Numbered from the stretch's first letter, positions 1-11,381 are shown. The stretch is DNA of 64,000 nucleotides from Nemophila menziesii (GCA_029959085.1 JARWIR010000007.1:43637137-43701136), one strand, 5' to 3'. The notes: generated by a model from the letters alone, not told the origin. Translations and numbers: made by a program.

Positions 1-540
1 TCTGTTTCAGGAATTCGTCCAAGGGTGGCGGGGATGCGATACAAACAGGGTTATAAATTAACTAAATTTTTCGCAAACAACTCAAGTTCAATTCAGTTCA
101 ATCTCATTTGCCTCTTTAAACAAACAAGCTCAATAAAACTCGTTGACTAATTGAGTTCGTACGTGAATTGCTCGTTTATATTTGTGAATTGTATACTAAT
201 ATTCTATTTATCTAATAAATATGTTATAAAAATGATTAAATATTAACTCGTATATTTTACTTATTATATTTTGTATCTTCATCAATATCACACTTCATAT
301 TTATTACCACACACTTTGTGAAACACAAATCTTTCTAGAAAATTGTGTTTCATTCATAAAGAAAATAAGTTTGTCGTGAACAATTCGAGCTTGACTAAAG
401 AAATTCTCGTCTGAAAATTAAACAAACAATCTTGAACATCTGTTACTCAGGTCTTTTAAATTTAAGTTCGGTTCGAAGCGAGAGTTAAACACACAACTTT
501 GAGCATCTAGTATTTGGCCCACTCAATTCGTTTACAACCA
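1..540. other. AT-rich stretch without recognisable gene
   Basis: No coding run or element boundary could be supported. The stretch contains scattered GAGCTTG/CAAGCTC-like words in both orientations around 60-160 and 390-500, which may be remnants of an old palindromic element, but no termini are visible. Confidence 0.4.
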
Positions 541-544
541 ACCC

Positions 545-800
545 ACGCTACAACCTATGTTGTAGATCTTGGTTTGGGGTGCTAGGCGGTCGACCGTGGC
601 CTAGCGCCTATGTGTAGATCTCCCCGCTTAGGCGCGCCTAGACGCCGCCTAGGCGTCAACTCCCCTCTCCGCCCCTTACGCCTAGTTAAAACTCTAGGCG
701 TTTTTGCCTAGCGCCTTAGTCACCGTAGAATAGTGCCTTGCCCGTCTAGGCGCCGATTAATGGCAAGAAATGGCCGCCTAGGCGCCGATTAATGACAAAA
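545..800. repeat. GC-rich CTAGGCG-word repeat, probably hAT-MITE related
   Basis: This GC-rich island in AT-rich DNA is built from many copies of CTAGGCG, GCCTAGGCG and CGCCTAG in both orientations. The same word composition fills the ends of the clean hAT MITE at 16884-17227, so this is probably a degraded relative or a compound insertion of that family. No terminal repeat or target duplication was found here. A second small patch (about 980-1040) with CCGCCTAAGCC and CCTGCCTAGGCC words may be another fragment. Confidence 0.45.
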
Positions 801-1019
801 CATGCTAGCATAGACATTCTTGTTATATTTCTTATTCTCGAGAGTTCTTTAATTGATATTATAACTCAATATTTAGTATTTTTTATATTCCTATAGTGTT
901 GTTAGATGTATTTTATAACTTACATGGTTAAAATTGCTATAATTACTACATATATATTAGTAAATATACAAAATTTCACAGCGGAATTCAAAACCGTATA
1001 ATTCCGCCTAAGCCCTGTA

Positions 1020-1690
1020 TAATCCTGCCTAGGCCTTAAAGCCTATGATGAATACTATAGATGTTATGAAACAATCTCTGAGGCTAGAAATAAGAACAAC
1101 CTAAATAATAAGGCCAGTGAGAAGGTAGATACTGATGTAACAGGACAGTCTTCAAAAGGTAAGAATGCAAGAAATATACAGGTAAGTACAAATAATGTAA
1201 CTTTACATAAAGATAATGAATGGTTGGAAAAAGTGAATGAAAATGCTCTATTTGTTCATACAGATGCATCCTTTAAGACATATAAACAAGCTTCAATTTG
1301 CATTTGTACTTAGATATAGACATGATAAACTAATACATGGCTTTGCTGGGTTTTTTACTTGTAACAGTGCCAGAGAAGCTAAGCTTATATGAGTTCGAAA
1401 TAGTGTGCTTTCAGCAATTAACTTCCATTCTAATGACGTGCGGGTGCTTTGCGACTATAAGGTGGTAATTGATGTATTGAAGTCGCCTAAATTGCCATCC
1501 TATTCGCGTTTTAAGCTTTTCTATCTTGATAGTATGTCTTTTGTAATAATAGGAATGTTAGTTTTTTCATTTGAGTAGGAAAGAAAATAGAGTAGTGAAT
1601 TGGGTTACTAAGTACAAGCTATCAGGCATGTTGCCTAGTAATTGGGTTGAAAACCCCCCCCACCCCAATTAGTGCAGTTATTTGTTAACT
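1020..1690 (+). pseudogene. LINE (non-LTR retrotransposon) RNase H remnant
   Basis: Three-frame reading of the plus strand gives pieces typical of the plant-type RNase H domain at the C-terminus of L1-like LINE polyproteins. One piece reads LFVHTDASFK (the first catalytic-Asp motif, usually cDASf) near 1249. A second reads CDYKVVIDVLKSPKLPSYS near 1450-1510 (the DxkxviD motif). The end reads like the final helix region (LGY..Q..RHVA) around 1600-1640. Stops and frameshifts separate these pieces, so it is not functional. The end runs into a C-rich tract at about 1652. Family assignment is from the motifs only; it could equally be called a plant RVT_3 fragment. Confidence 0.6.
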
Positions 1691-2312
1691 TCCCAATTCC
1701 TATAGGAATTGGTTAATATTCCTGTTTGTAATGAACTATTCCCTTTTATTTTAATGCTTTTGACGAAAAAAATCCATTACCTGATCACCATGAAAATCCA
1801 CCGCCTTCCTACGATGAGTGATAGACTTACCCTTTTGATGACTCGATCTCTTAATGCTCTTAACTCCTACAAACTGGTGCCCCACCCTTTATCCATCTGT
1901 ATACTATTCATTTTAAAGTGTTATTAGGTGTTTAACTACTTAATAACATGTTTCTTAAAACTATTTAAGTATACAAATACAAAACCCCCAAACACTACAT
2001 TTCTTTATGCTCTCTCTTTAAAAGAGACAGGTTTTAAAGGTTCAACCTCTTTGTTCCTTATGGTTAGAGTTATTGGTGAATATGTGAGGTAGGATAACAT
2101 GAGATTCATAGGGCCAATGTTGAAGTCATAAATGTTGAAAGAGGTTTCCAAAATTTTTGCATTGGAAATAACGTTTTCTTCATTAGTTTTGTTAGCAAAG
2201 ATGAAAGAGATGCCACCTGTTTGTTTGCACTTAATGGTAATTTAATTTGGTAAAACACCATGCCAATAAGTTTGATTGTTTTTTTGACCAATTCAGGTAT
2301 GGATGACTCTAA
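1691..2312. other. no recognisable feature
   Basis: AT-rich sequence with short open frames only. None resembles a known family, and no terminal repeats or tandem units are evident. Confidence 0.4.
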
Positions 2313-2314
2313 AC

Positions 2315-2404
2315 TGGCCTATATTCATACGACTCCAATTGAGATCTCATTTGCTAAAGTGGCTTATATTCATAGGACTACAATTGAAATATCATTTGTT
2401 AAGA
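2315..2404. repeat. two-copy direct repeat, 45-bp period
   Basis: Two adjacent diverged units start at 2315 and 2360. Both follow the pattern TGGCYTATATTCATA then an AATTGA.ATCATTTG core. It is a local tandem duplication with no assigned role. Confidence 0.6.
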
Positions 2405-2534
2405 CAATGTATTTTAACAAAATGAATTCCATTCACCTATTTATTCAATTAAAAAAACATATCACTTAAGAAAACAAACATTGCATAACTCAAGTGATAA
2501 GGCAAGAGCTTAATTATTTTACCTAGCTAGATGA

Positions 2535-2845
2535 TATCAATGTTATAAGGTCGACCAATCACCTCGATTAGAGAAATTTTTGATTATAACTTATCCTCGG
2601 ACCCCTAAGAGAGATGTTAGGAGGTCGGCCAATCATCCTAACCAGATAAAGTCGTGACAATAACTTGTCCAGGAATCCTTAAAACCGATGATATTGGGTC
2701 GACCAATCATCCTGACCAGAGAAAGTTATAATAATAACTTCTCTCTGGATCTGTAAGATCGGTGCTAGGGGATCAACCAATTGTCCTGACAAGTGAAAGT
2801 CGTGTTAATAATTTGTGACATGATATACCTTCAAATATTCAACCA
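2535..2845. repeat. minisatellite, 74-bp period, four units
   Basis: The word GGTCGACCAATC or a close variant recurs at 2549, 2623, 2697 and 2771, exactly 74 bases apart. It is followed each time by CCTgACcAGAgAAAGT and AATAACTTgTC words. Units have diverged by substitutions but not in length. The lack of unique spacers and the full-length similarity of units make it a minisatellite, not a CRISPR-like array. Confidence 0.75.
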
Positions 2846-3086
2846 CTAAATTTTTACCCGTAACATGATTTGATTGTATATGAATTATAAATTCATTTAT
2901 TTACCCAGACTAACTTTATTTTTTCTCCAATTCATATCCAAATGAATTCTACTATATAATTGGTGTCATTTTGGTGGTATATATAATTTACTTATAATTT
3001 ATTTGAAAAGTGTTATGAAATATTATTTAGTGGATATTATTATTATTATAGAGTAGTGGGATGGTGTAACCTTCACATTTATCCCT

Positions 3087-3280
3087 TGTAACATCCTACT
3101 TATTATGTAATTAGTAGGGTAGTTGGATAGTCTCATATTGCCTATATAAAGGGCTTGTACATTCCCTCAAAGTAAGATTGAAATCCATATATAATAATAT
3201 ACTCTTCTTATCTCCATATATCCTCTCATCAACTAGTTTCTTTTACATATTGTTTTAACACGTTATCAGCACGACTCTAC
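3087..3280 (+). mobile_element. short Copia-type LTR with primer-binding-like site
   Basis: The segment 3087-3260 starts TGTAACATCC and ends TTTTAACA, giving TG...CA ends of about 174 bp. It contains a TATA-like CCTATATAAAGG and is followed directly by CGTTATCAGCACGACTCTAC, resembling the tRNA-Met-type primer site found after the 5' LTR in some Copia elements. No second LTR, gag or pol was found downstream; the next recognisable sequence is an unrelated hAT transposase on the other strand. It is best read as the 5' end of a decayed element. The LTR start is inferred from the TG only. Confidence 0.5.
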
Positions 3281-3759
3281 CAACCGAGCTAATATGATTT
3301 GAGACTCTTCATAATTTTTTTTGTTATATGGAGGTAAGATATATATTTTTTTTAATTTTTTATGTTATATTATAATATAATTGATTACTTCATCTCTATT
3401 TGAAAATATATTCTAATAGAGAGTAAAGATTAATCGAAATTCATATACCTCTTCAAATATATGATTTTGAAAGAGAAGATTCAACTTGAAATTGTACAAG
3501 TTCGCTTCAAGAAAAGAATTACAATCATTGAAAAAAATGACGAGAATAAGCAACTGAATGTTTGCTTCAGTTTATAAATTATGATTGCTTAAAAGCAATG
3601 TGAAACTCGTCTTGTTTATGAAAAAATAACTTTCGAGTTGTTTATTAAGAAAAAAATATTTCAATGAACTTATCAAGAAAAAATTTGAATATTGATGAGA
3701 AACAATTGATGAAACCATTATGAAATGTCCAACTTGATAATAATTTATGGTGAAATTAT
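3281..3759. other. no recognisable gene; possible 3' flank of the hAT remnant
   Basis: AT-rich. The minus strand carries a 63-codon open frame (3572-3763) directly downstream of the transposase remnant, but it has low-complexity composition and no motif. Confidence 0.35.
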
Positions 3760-4764
3760 TCAAAGCCTAATTGTTACAAAAGTATGATTCATGAAAATGA
3801 GTCCAACGAAATTTAATACGTCGAATATGCTAAATTCATCAATCATTTCAATAAGGCCTAAAAAAATTCCATTACTTTCTTGATAAATCTTTTCATTATC
3901 TCCACGAAATGCTAAATTGTTTTTTGAAAGAGTTTTCACCACATAAAATATTCTTAGTAATAATTGTCTCCAATGCTCTCTGTCTCGGTTGACTTGTTCT
4001 TGCACATGTTTATCAATAGTTTCCATTTTCTATAATCTCATATCAAGTTCAACCCATTTTTCTATACAAATAACATGTTCATTACTCATTTCATGACTCT
4101 TAATCCTCTTTCCAATATTGCTCCAATCATTTAACCCATCATTATCAAACTGAGTAGCAACTCTTTCGTTTTTAAATAACTTACAACAAAAGCAAAATAC
4201 TTTATCAGCTTTACTTGAACATATAAGCCATTTTCTATCATGCGTTTCACCATTTGGTAGACGTCAAATGTAGCATGCAGGTGAAAATGCCTTTTTTAAT
4301 CATTAAGTGGGTATTTATCAATATCAATATCATATCTTATAAGGCCTTTCTCTACTAATAAATCTCTCAATTTTTGATCAATTATGCCCAAATTACTTGG
4401 ATCATATATGTCTAAAGGCCCAAAAACTCCATCAACGTGTTTATATTGACCTTTTGAATTTAGACCTTGATGATGTTCTTCGTTCTCCAAATCTTTTATC
4501 TCATCATATGTATTTTCAATATCTTTTTGAGCCACATGTTGTTCATTTTCCACATCTTCAACCATGTCATGATTATCATTCACCAAATCTTCAGTTGAGG
4601 AATACTCTTCATTCATCGAATTCTCGCTAGAGACTAAATCCTCTGAATGTTTATAACTTGGATTTTTTTTTTTAAAATATCATCAGCTTGCGTTTGAACT
4701 AATTCATCCGTCTTTTGTTTTTTTTCCTTTTCTCATGTCCAGAAAGATATTTTCTTCGTCCCAT
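3760..4764 (-). pseudogene. hAT-family transposase remnant with TTF-type zinc finger (ZMYM1-like)
   Basis: On the minus strand a start at 4764 opens MGRRKYLSGHEKRKK, typical of plant TTF-zinc-finger/hAT-dimerisation transposases. A one-base slip in an A run then breaks the frame. An acidic linker follows, then the conserved stretch GPLDIYDPSNLGIIDQKL...LLVEKG (about 4420-4330). A further slip precedes a region reading FCFCCKLF, the Cys-rich TTF finger (about 4200), and NDWSNIGKRIKSHEMSNEHV. The last open segment (4026-3760) reads HVQEQVNRDREHWRQ...NLAFRGDNEKIYQ..NG.FLGLIEMI, the block that precedes the RNase H-like catalytic core. The catalytic core and the C-terminal dimerisation domain are absent, so this is a 5' fragment. 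Family assignment is strong; it cannot make a working transposase. Confidence 0.85.
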
Positions 4765-5504
4765 TTAAAATAATTTGCTGAAAAAAAATTTAATTTTTAT
4801 TATCATTAATTACCATAAATAAATAAATTATATTATATAAGAAACAAATAAATTAAGTGATAAATGATTTTTTTTACAAATAATACACAATATAAATTAT
4901 AAGTAATAACATTATAATATAATTCATCTATATTTTTTTTGAAAAAAAAAATATCAATTGCAGTTAACAAAAAAAAATTATGATGACAAAAAAATAAAAT
5001 AAAAGTTAAATAATAATATACTATCTATTGTGCAACATTATTTTATAAGAATTAATTTCTTTTGTCAAGTATTAATTTAGAAGTAATGAGATAAGGAAAT
5101 TATAATAACAGAAAAAAGAAAAAAAACTAACCGTGATAAAAATTGAAGGTAGTCTTTTGTGAATTGTTTCTCCTTTTTTTTTTTAATCAAAGAAGTGTTT
5201 GTTGTTTTGCTATTTTTCTTTTGCCTTGAGGTTTATTAAATAAAGGTAGAAATTATTAGAATATGATTAAGAATAGGTATAAGAATTTGAATAAGAGTAG
5301 TGACTAAAGAAAAAAACAAAGATAAGGCCTTATAAAACATAATACACGATTAAGTTAATAAGTTCATTGGCCATTGGGCTTTATGTTTGTCAAAAATAAT
5401 AAAACAATTATGATTGGGTCTAGGGTATTGGGCTATTTTTATATAATTTGGATTATTAAATATAGGTAAAAGGGGCCTTTAAAGTTGCTTTTTCTTAGGA
5501 GGCC
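4765..5504. other. AT-rich intergenic sequence
   Basis: Long A/T runs and no coding run. It may include the 5' non-coding part of the hAT remnant just to the left, but no terminal inverted repeat was found. Confidence 0.4.
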
Positions 5505-5615
5505 TACGCTGCTGCGTAGTGGACTTCCTTATGGGGTCGGGCCTGCTCGGACTGATAGAGGTGGAAGCACCATTACAGCTACAGATAATGGAAGTAACAC
5601 ATCCTACATCAATAA
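5505..5615 (-). pseudogene. CRTISO-like: CRTISO-like fragment (middle exon piece)
   Basis: The minus strand reads LPLSVAAVMVLPPLSV, matching the segment before the STAARY...LLKSFAKMGP block of plant carotenoid-isomerase-like FAD oxidoreductases. The same sequence with the same flank occurs at 60400-60520. Homology ends at about 5505, inside the exon. The junction to the MET1 BAH2 fragment at 5740 is shared with the 60.5-kb copy, so the chimeric junction is older than the duplication. Confidence 0.7.
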
Positions 5616-5739
5616 AATCCTATACCTTAAGAAATTGCTTGATTTAAATTGACATAAATTCCTTGTTATAGTAAATCTAAAAATATAATCTGAATATTTC
5701 AATTTGAATATTTCTTGAACTAAAATAGGAATATTTTAG

Positions 5740-6129
5740 TTAAGTAACACATTTAACTATTACATCGCGAATATCTGAAGCGTAAGCTTTCTCTACAGAG
5801 ATATCATTTGGTCTAAAAAAGCGACGAACTTTTATCTTTACCGATATGGCTGTAGCTTCTTTGAGTTCTCCTGAGTATTCCATTTCTAATAACTGACACA
5901 CAATATATGGTTTGCCTTTATTCTTTTTGTCTGCTGTAAGCTGAGATGTATCCAGCAGGTACAAGAAGTCGTGAACAATGTAGTTCACTACTTCAAATGA
6001 GAAGCCAGTTTTGCCTGTGTGAAGCTTGAACTCCATCGCTCTATCTTTTTCCCTCCTCACTTTGCAGGCCTGACATTCTTCACTATCCTTATCTTCTAAG
6101 CAAAAGAATTCCTGGACAATGTAATTCAC
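5740..6129 (-). pseudogene. MET1: MET1-like DNA methyltransferase fragment, BAH2 domain
   Basis: This is the longest open protein of the MET1 family here (129 codons). It begins in a segment equivalent to the Cys-containing linker between the BAH domains (EECQACKVRREKDRAMEFKL), continues through TGKTGFSFE and YIVHDFLYL (start of BAH2), and ends with KPYIVCQLLEM and KVRRFFRPNDISVEKAYASD, the BAH2 signature of plant MET1. In the intact enzyme this domain lies between the replication-foci region and the C-terminal catalytic domain and helps maintenance CG methylation in the nucleus. Here no catalytic part follows; the sequence runs into a CRTISO-like fragment. It is a frozen exon pair, not a gene. 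A duplicate at 60607-60975 carries extra small deletions. Confidence 0.85.
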
Positions 6130-6140
6130 TCTTACACTGC

Positions 6141-6153
6141 TATAATAATAATA

Positions 6154-6193
<40 letters not shown>

Positions 6194-6200
6194 TAACAAC
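6141..6200. repeat. (TAA)n microsatellite
   Basis: About 18 TAA/ATA units with a few interruptions, directly upstream (minus-strand sense) of the BAH2 fragment. The paralogous tract at 60979-61043 is purer and longer. Confidence 0.9.
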
Positions 6201-6564
6201 GTTAATTAAATAAAAAGGGTTATTGACTCAAAAAAATCAATTTAATAATACGTTAGACCCAAAATACCATCTGAAATTGTTATTTTTCCAAAAAATCATA
6301 TTAAAATTGATACTGATCAAGAAAATCATATAAAATAATTTAGGTTAATAATAATTTAAAAAAAAAAATATTTTTTTAATTTTTTTTTTAAATTTTTGTT
6401 GAACAAAATTATAATTTACTTTTTTTTCATATTTTATTTTTTTCGTTTCAAAGGGGGGATAGTATTGGAAGGTCAAAGAATTTTGAATCATGCAGAAAAA
6501 TCTCATTTCAATCTTAGAAAAGAGATATGACAGATCTCATCTGAGTATTAAAATAAAGATGTAA

Positions 6565-6800
6565 CACTTTGTCTCAATTTGGGTGATGAAATCCCATCTC
6601 ATAGTTGATGGGACAAATCTCATCTCAAAATTGATGAGGCAAATTCTATCTCATAGTTGATAGAACAATATATCGTCGCATGCATAATTCAAAAAAAAAT
6701 TGTTTCTTAGTTATTACATATTAGTTGATGGGACAAATACCATCTCAGAATTTATTAGACAAATATCATCTCAGAATTGAAGAAAGAAATTCCATCATAT
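6565..6800. repeat. minisatellite with CATCTCA / TTGATGGGACAAAT units
   Basis: Units of about 26-28 bp combine ATCTCATCTCA with an AGTTGATGGGACAA half. The same array, with small indels, is in three other R copies (about 21400-21660, 29680-29920 and 61430-61680), so it predates the amplification of R. Confidence 0.7.
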
Positions 6801-7180
6801 ACACAATTAAAAAAAATCTTAGTTTTTACATATTGAATTTTAAAATCTGTGTATCATATTCAAAGAAATTATAGATACAAAACTACCATCTTCAATTATT
6901 AAGAGTATTTCGAAAAATATTTATTCATATTATTTATTGAACTTTTAAAACTTTTGATGGGATAAATCTCATCAAAGAAAATAAAAGTAAAAAAAAAAAA
7001 ATTAAACTTTTTTAAATTGTAAAGAAAAAGAAAAAGAAGTTATGTTTAATTTAAATAATAAATAAAATATTAGAATGATGTTTTCCGTAAAAAATAATAA
7101 GGTTGATACTTTAAGATGTCAACAAATTTTAGAACAAGTTATGGTAAAATCGATAGCAATAAGTTATATAAGAAGTAGAA

Positions 7181-7253
7181 GCATACATAATAGAAATGTC
7201 ATTACCAGCGATCTTTTGCTTCAATGATAAAAGTTTTTCACCAAATGCATAAC
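7181..7253 (-). other. conserved exon-like block in R (unassigned)
   Basis: The minus strand reads SGYAFGEKLLSLKQKIAG followed by a DISI motif, preceded by an acceptor-like TGTGTCAG. The block is open in most R copies (22536-22609, 31104-31179, 43850-43922, 62050-62122), while flanking sequence is full of stops; the copy at 55010-55081 has a changed T-run. It lies downstream of promoter-like motifs and upstream of MET1 pieces. I do not recognise the protein. It may be a divergent 5' exon of the MET1-like gene or belong to an unrelated transcript. Confidence 0.4.
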
Positions 7254-7877
7254 CTGACACAAGATCAAAAAAATTAAACATCTAATCCATTTTTTATAAT
7301 TGCGAATGAAATGGTATTCTTCCTTATTTGTAAATAGCAAAATATAAATCATATACGAATAGAGTATGTATTAAAATATATTCTAAGAATAATTAAAAGT
7401 TTATGCATCACTTAAATATGATAACTAATATTACTTGTACCATATAACTAAAAGTAGTTAATTAATTTAAATAAACATAAATATATAGCGATACCAGAGA
7501 ATAGATGTTTAATACCAATTTACCTTGAATTTAATCATATGATAAATTATGATACACCAATTTAGAATCGCCTATTATAATTTTTTATATATTTTTTCAT
7601 ATGGACACCTATCTAATTTCTAAGATACTCACCATTTATATGCTTTTGAAAATTATCACATCGCTAGTAAATCATGAAAATCTTAAATTAACGGTGAAAA
7701 ATATATGTAAATAGGATATTTTATAAATACTCTTACAGAGGTTCTGGTATGGTGATGAACAAAACTAAGGTATGATAAAGATCTGAGATTAAAAGAGAGA
7801 AACGGAAGTCATGAGAATGGTTGTGTATGTGTGGGAGAAAGAGTGGGAAAATAGGGGATATAGGTGGCGGCTGTGAT

Positions 7878-7983
7878 TAGGGTTTCATCATATGCGCAAA
7901 GATTTTATATGTATCACAAGATAAATAGGTTTATATATGTCAAAATAAATACTTTTTGTATTTGATAATGGCCCAGAAGCCCA
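7878..7983 (-). promoter_or_regulatory. telo box plus paired site II motifs (relict promoter)
   Basis: The minus strand carries TGGGCTTCTGGGCC (7983-7970), a close pair of TGGGCY site II elements of the kind bound by TCP factors. About 85 bp downstream is AAACCCTAA (7886-7878), a telo box. This pairing is typical of plant promoters active in dividing cells, which would suit a MET1-type gene. It is followed by a CT-rich leader. The function is inferred from motif and order only. Confidence 0.45.
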
Positions 7984-8867
7984 TGTGGTCTAATTACTCA
8001 TTTAATAAATTAAAGGTATCAGAAACTTTTTTGCGCAACAACAATAGCCATAAAAGGGACCTATATAATATTTTAATGTTCGATTTGGCTACACACACCA
8101 AAATTGTGATATTAAAGGCTACCTAAGGTTTATGCATCTTTATTATTTCGAAAGTCATCCACTAGAATCTTTCATGTCTCTGAAAGACCATATCATAAAA
8201 CTTTACAAACTCTTTGAAACCATCTTTGAAGGAAACCCCTAATTTTCTCACCCACTAGTCAATCAAGTGTACAATCAACACTCACTAAATACCATCCAAA
8301 TCCCAAATCCGTTAAACCTTCTACTTATGTATCACTCCACAAAGATAAGTATACACTCTATACTTACAATCTAGCACGTCACACTCCATGAAACCTTCAA
8401 ACTTGTGTCTACACTACACACAATCTAAATCACTCTTATCTTTCCTATAGAAGATCACACTTCTTCACTAGACCATGAATGAATCCTAGGTTTTACGATT
8501 AAGTCAAATTTAACTAGTCTAACCTCTATACTTTTTGATGAGTAGATAATTACAAGTGTTTGGAATAGATACAAAGAAATGTGTGATATATAAAAGGTAT
8601 TTGGGGAAGAATTGTAACACTTATTTATTTTGTTTTAATTTCTTAAATAAATTTGTTAAGAAGAATTTGTAATCCATTTGTTCCCCTTGGGACTAAAATT
8701 TTGGTTTTAATACTCTTTCTGTCAAAATCCCTTCTTTTTTTCGATTGTACGTGGTTTCCATTGCCTGAAACACAAAAGTGGAAATAACTAGCTAGTAGGA
8801 TGACAACCGGAAGTTGCAACAGACATGGGCCACATTTGGGAAATTATTTCACCACATATCACTCATA

Positions 8868-9210
8868 TCCAAGAGAATAAATTTAAATACACATAAATAT
8901 ATAGTGATACAAGAGAATAATTGTTTAATACCAAATAAAATATAATTGTAGTACATTTACCTTAAAATAATCATATGATATATTATGGTGCACCAATTTA
9001 GAATGGCCCATTATAATTTTACACATATTTTTTCATATTCTAGTTTCCAAGATACTCACCATTTATATGCTTTTGAAAATTATCACCCATCACCTGTAAA
9101 TCATGAAAAACTTAAATCAATGGTGAGAAATACATGTAAATAGATTTTCTTATAAATACTTTGATGTGTACCGTTATGGTGATGAACAAAACTAAGGTAT
9201 GACAATGATA
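8868..9210 (-). repeat. R block, copy 2, left part (continues at 16088)
   Basis: A partial second R copy starts abruptly at about 8868 with AAGAGAATAAATT, equivalent to an internal position in the other R copies. It contains the small exon-like piece reading VMGDNFQKHIN on the minus strand between an acceptor-like TTTACAG and a donor-like GTGAGTATC. It is interrupted at 9210/9211 by the Helitron and resumes at 16088 without loss. Confidence 0.7.
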
Positions 9211-9239
9211 TCTATATAATAAAGCAGAATCAAAACTAA

Positions 9240-10600
9240 TTTATCCTATTTATCCTCAAACTCCCCCGTTAGTCTCATAATCCCCCATTTGGCTCATAAT
9301 CCCCCCATTTGGCTCATAATCCCCTTATTATTCTCTTTTATTTTCATTTTACACATAAATCCCCACCAAACTATCCACCATCGAAGACCAAAAACCCACC
9401 CACCAAGCCGCTCTCCTGCAACGAGAAGACCTCCGCCACCACTCGGGATCATTCTCCACCATCAACCATCAACCGTTAAAGAACCCAAATTAAGGTACAA
9501 AATTAATTTTTACATGCGCTGAGAATAGCTTTTACTGCTGTAGTGAGCAATTTGGTGTTATGCTGCATTTTTTTAATTGATGTGTATTGCTTGAGTGAGC
9601 CTTTTTTTTTGCAAAACAGTTGAATTGTTTTGCAGTAAATATCTATTTGGTATGAAAAAACAGTGAGAACAAGTTGGATTGGTTATACTTTTTTGATCGA
9701 AAATGTATAATTGAGAGGACTTCAAGTTGTAAAGTTTGGCTGGTACATAAGATAGTATGAAATTTTGATGAGAGAATGACGTTGATATCCCTCAACTTTC
9801 TATATACTTCACGTAGGTTAAATATGGTTAAGGTGTTATCAATCAATACTTTAGTATCTCTCTATTTGCCTTATGTCTTTGATAAGTTTTTTCAATTGCA
9901 TCTTTCAAAGGGTTGATTTGGACTAATTTTTTTAAAATTGCAGTTTTCGTATTGTAGAAATTAGTGGAGTATGATGGAAAAATCGAGCAAAGACATAGTT
10001 TAATGGAGGGGTGATTGTGTTGGTGGTTAGATTGTGTTGTTGGACTCTCCAACTCGCGCTTATAGATTACAAGCAAGCTGCTCTCCAGGTTTGTTTGTTA
10101 TATCAATGTAATCAATACTCATTAATTTGTTATTTTTTTGATTGATTGCAGTTCCTGGAAGTTTATTCAGGGTCGAGGAACTACTGTACACAAATAGGTT
10201 CTTTATGCACTTGCAAGCTTTGACCAAATAGAACTCAAGGCAACTATATTTTCTCTTCTTCTTTTTCATATTCATTTTGATCATAATCTGATACTTACCT
10301 GCGTAATTGCAGAGATGAGTATGTACATGATCAGCAGGAGAATAGTTGTATCTACATTTACAATAAAAAAAAGTAGTTAAAACCCTAGAAAATTTACTTT
10401 TCACTCTCATATTTTGTAGGGGTTCTCTCCAAATTTCACAAATTTTTCGTAGCCACGTTGACTAATTTTTTTATTTTGGGGGTGTTAATTGCAGTTAGAA
10501 TGTAACCTTAGGACATGACGGATTTGTCTGGAAGAGAAACTATGGTTCACATCACTGGTAATACCAAGTATATTTTCTACTTTTTGATACATGGGAATAT
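9240..10600. other. Helitron 5' region without a recognisable gene
   Basis: It has a C-rich leader with three repeats of CTCATAATCCCC (9274-9325), then AT-rich sequence with acceptor-like TTGCAG sites. A segment near 10500-10555 could be an exon remnant, but its short translation matches nothing I can name. Confidence 0.4.
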
Positions 10601-11007
10601 TTGATACATTTTGAAATACCGGGTATATATGCTACTTATAAAACGCGGGTGTATTTGCTACTTCTTAATGTTAGGTGTATATTTGCTACAATTTAAAATC
10701 ACGTGGTATACTTACTACTTCTTAATGTTACATCAAATAGGTTTGATTATTGAGGTTATTTGGTTAATTTCCGTGTTTTATTTAATTGCTTATAATTTAG
10801 ATCTTAATCTTTGTTTGACTTTTTTATTTCACATTCAGGTGTATCAAGATTATTTGTCTCACATGATACGCGAAAAACCAATACTAAGAAGACGGATCCA
10901 CCTCAAAGAAGTCATGGGGTATAAGAGCTTCAAATTGAAAGAAATGGTTTGCCTGCTAATGCACTTGAAGTTCACCAAGTGATGTATTGATCAGCTGGTG
11001 TTTTAGT
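10601..11007. other. Helitron interior left of the MULE
   Basis: Contains two to three diverged repeats of a TATATTTGCTACTT-type word (10618-10720) and an open frame of 123 codons (10611-10982) with no recognisable family; it overlaps the repeat and is likely chance. Confidence 0.35.
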
Positions 11008-11016
11008 TTTATTTAA

Positions 11017-11368
11017 GAGTAAATGACACTTTTGCCTCCTGGGTTTATACGCGATTGACAGGTTGCCCCCTAACTCTTAAAATGCGCCTCGATGCCCCCT
11101 AAGATTTAGTTTTGTGACCCGTTACCCCCTACTGCGTGTTCCGTCCATTTTTTCCGTTAAAAATGACGTGGCAATTCCATGTCACCTTTTTTTTTTTAAT
11201 CCAGATGTTAATTAATTATTTAATTAAGATTAAAGGGAGGGTAAATTAGGTTTTTTATAATAGTTTAAATATTATTAAATAAAAATGATAAAATAACACC
11301 CCCACCCCTTACCCCCCCCCTCCCCTTCTTCTTCTTCCCCTTCTTCTTCCCCGATCTGACCTGCAACT
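11017..11368 (+). repeat. MULE left terminal inverted repeat
   Basis: About 352 bp. It pairs with 12041-12438, including the innermost CCCCGATCTGACCTGCAACT, which appears complemented at 12041-12060. Confidence 0.9.
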
Positions 11369-11381
11369 TTAAAAAAAAAAA

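Larger units (their letters stand above)
6230..8867 (-). repeat. R block, copy 1
   Basis: This is the first of seven copies of a long repeat whose sense, judged from promoter-like motifs and flanking gene pieces, is minus. From right to left it holds a paired TGGGCY/site-II-like motif (7970-7983), a telo box AAACCCTAA (7878-7886), CT-rich leader-like sequence with GAGAGA tracts (about 7790-7850), a short exon-like piece ending in a GTGAGTATC donor-like site (about 7635), a 24-codon open block (7181-7253) behind a TGTGTCAG acceptor-like site, and a minisatellite of CATCTCA-type words (6565-6800). The left end abuts the MET1 BAH2 fragment. The right end stops abruptly at about 8867 against R copy 2. 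Paralogues are at 21.1, 29.4, 43.9, 54.8 and 61.05 kb. Confidence 0.75.

Noticed and set aside
2535..2845. Regularly spaced units that might suggest a CRISPR-like array
   Set aside because: Units are similar over their whole length with no unique spacers, and the context is a plant nuclear genome.
10611..10982. 123-codon plus-strand frame in the Helitron
   Set aside because: Its first third overlaps a TATATTTGCTACTT-type repeat, and the remainder matches no family I recognise. No start context or splice support.
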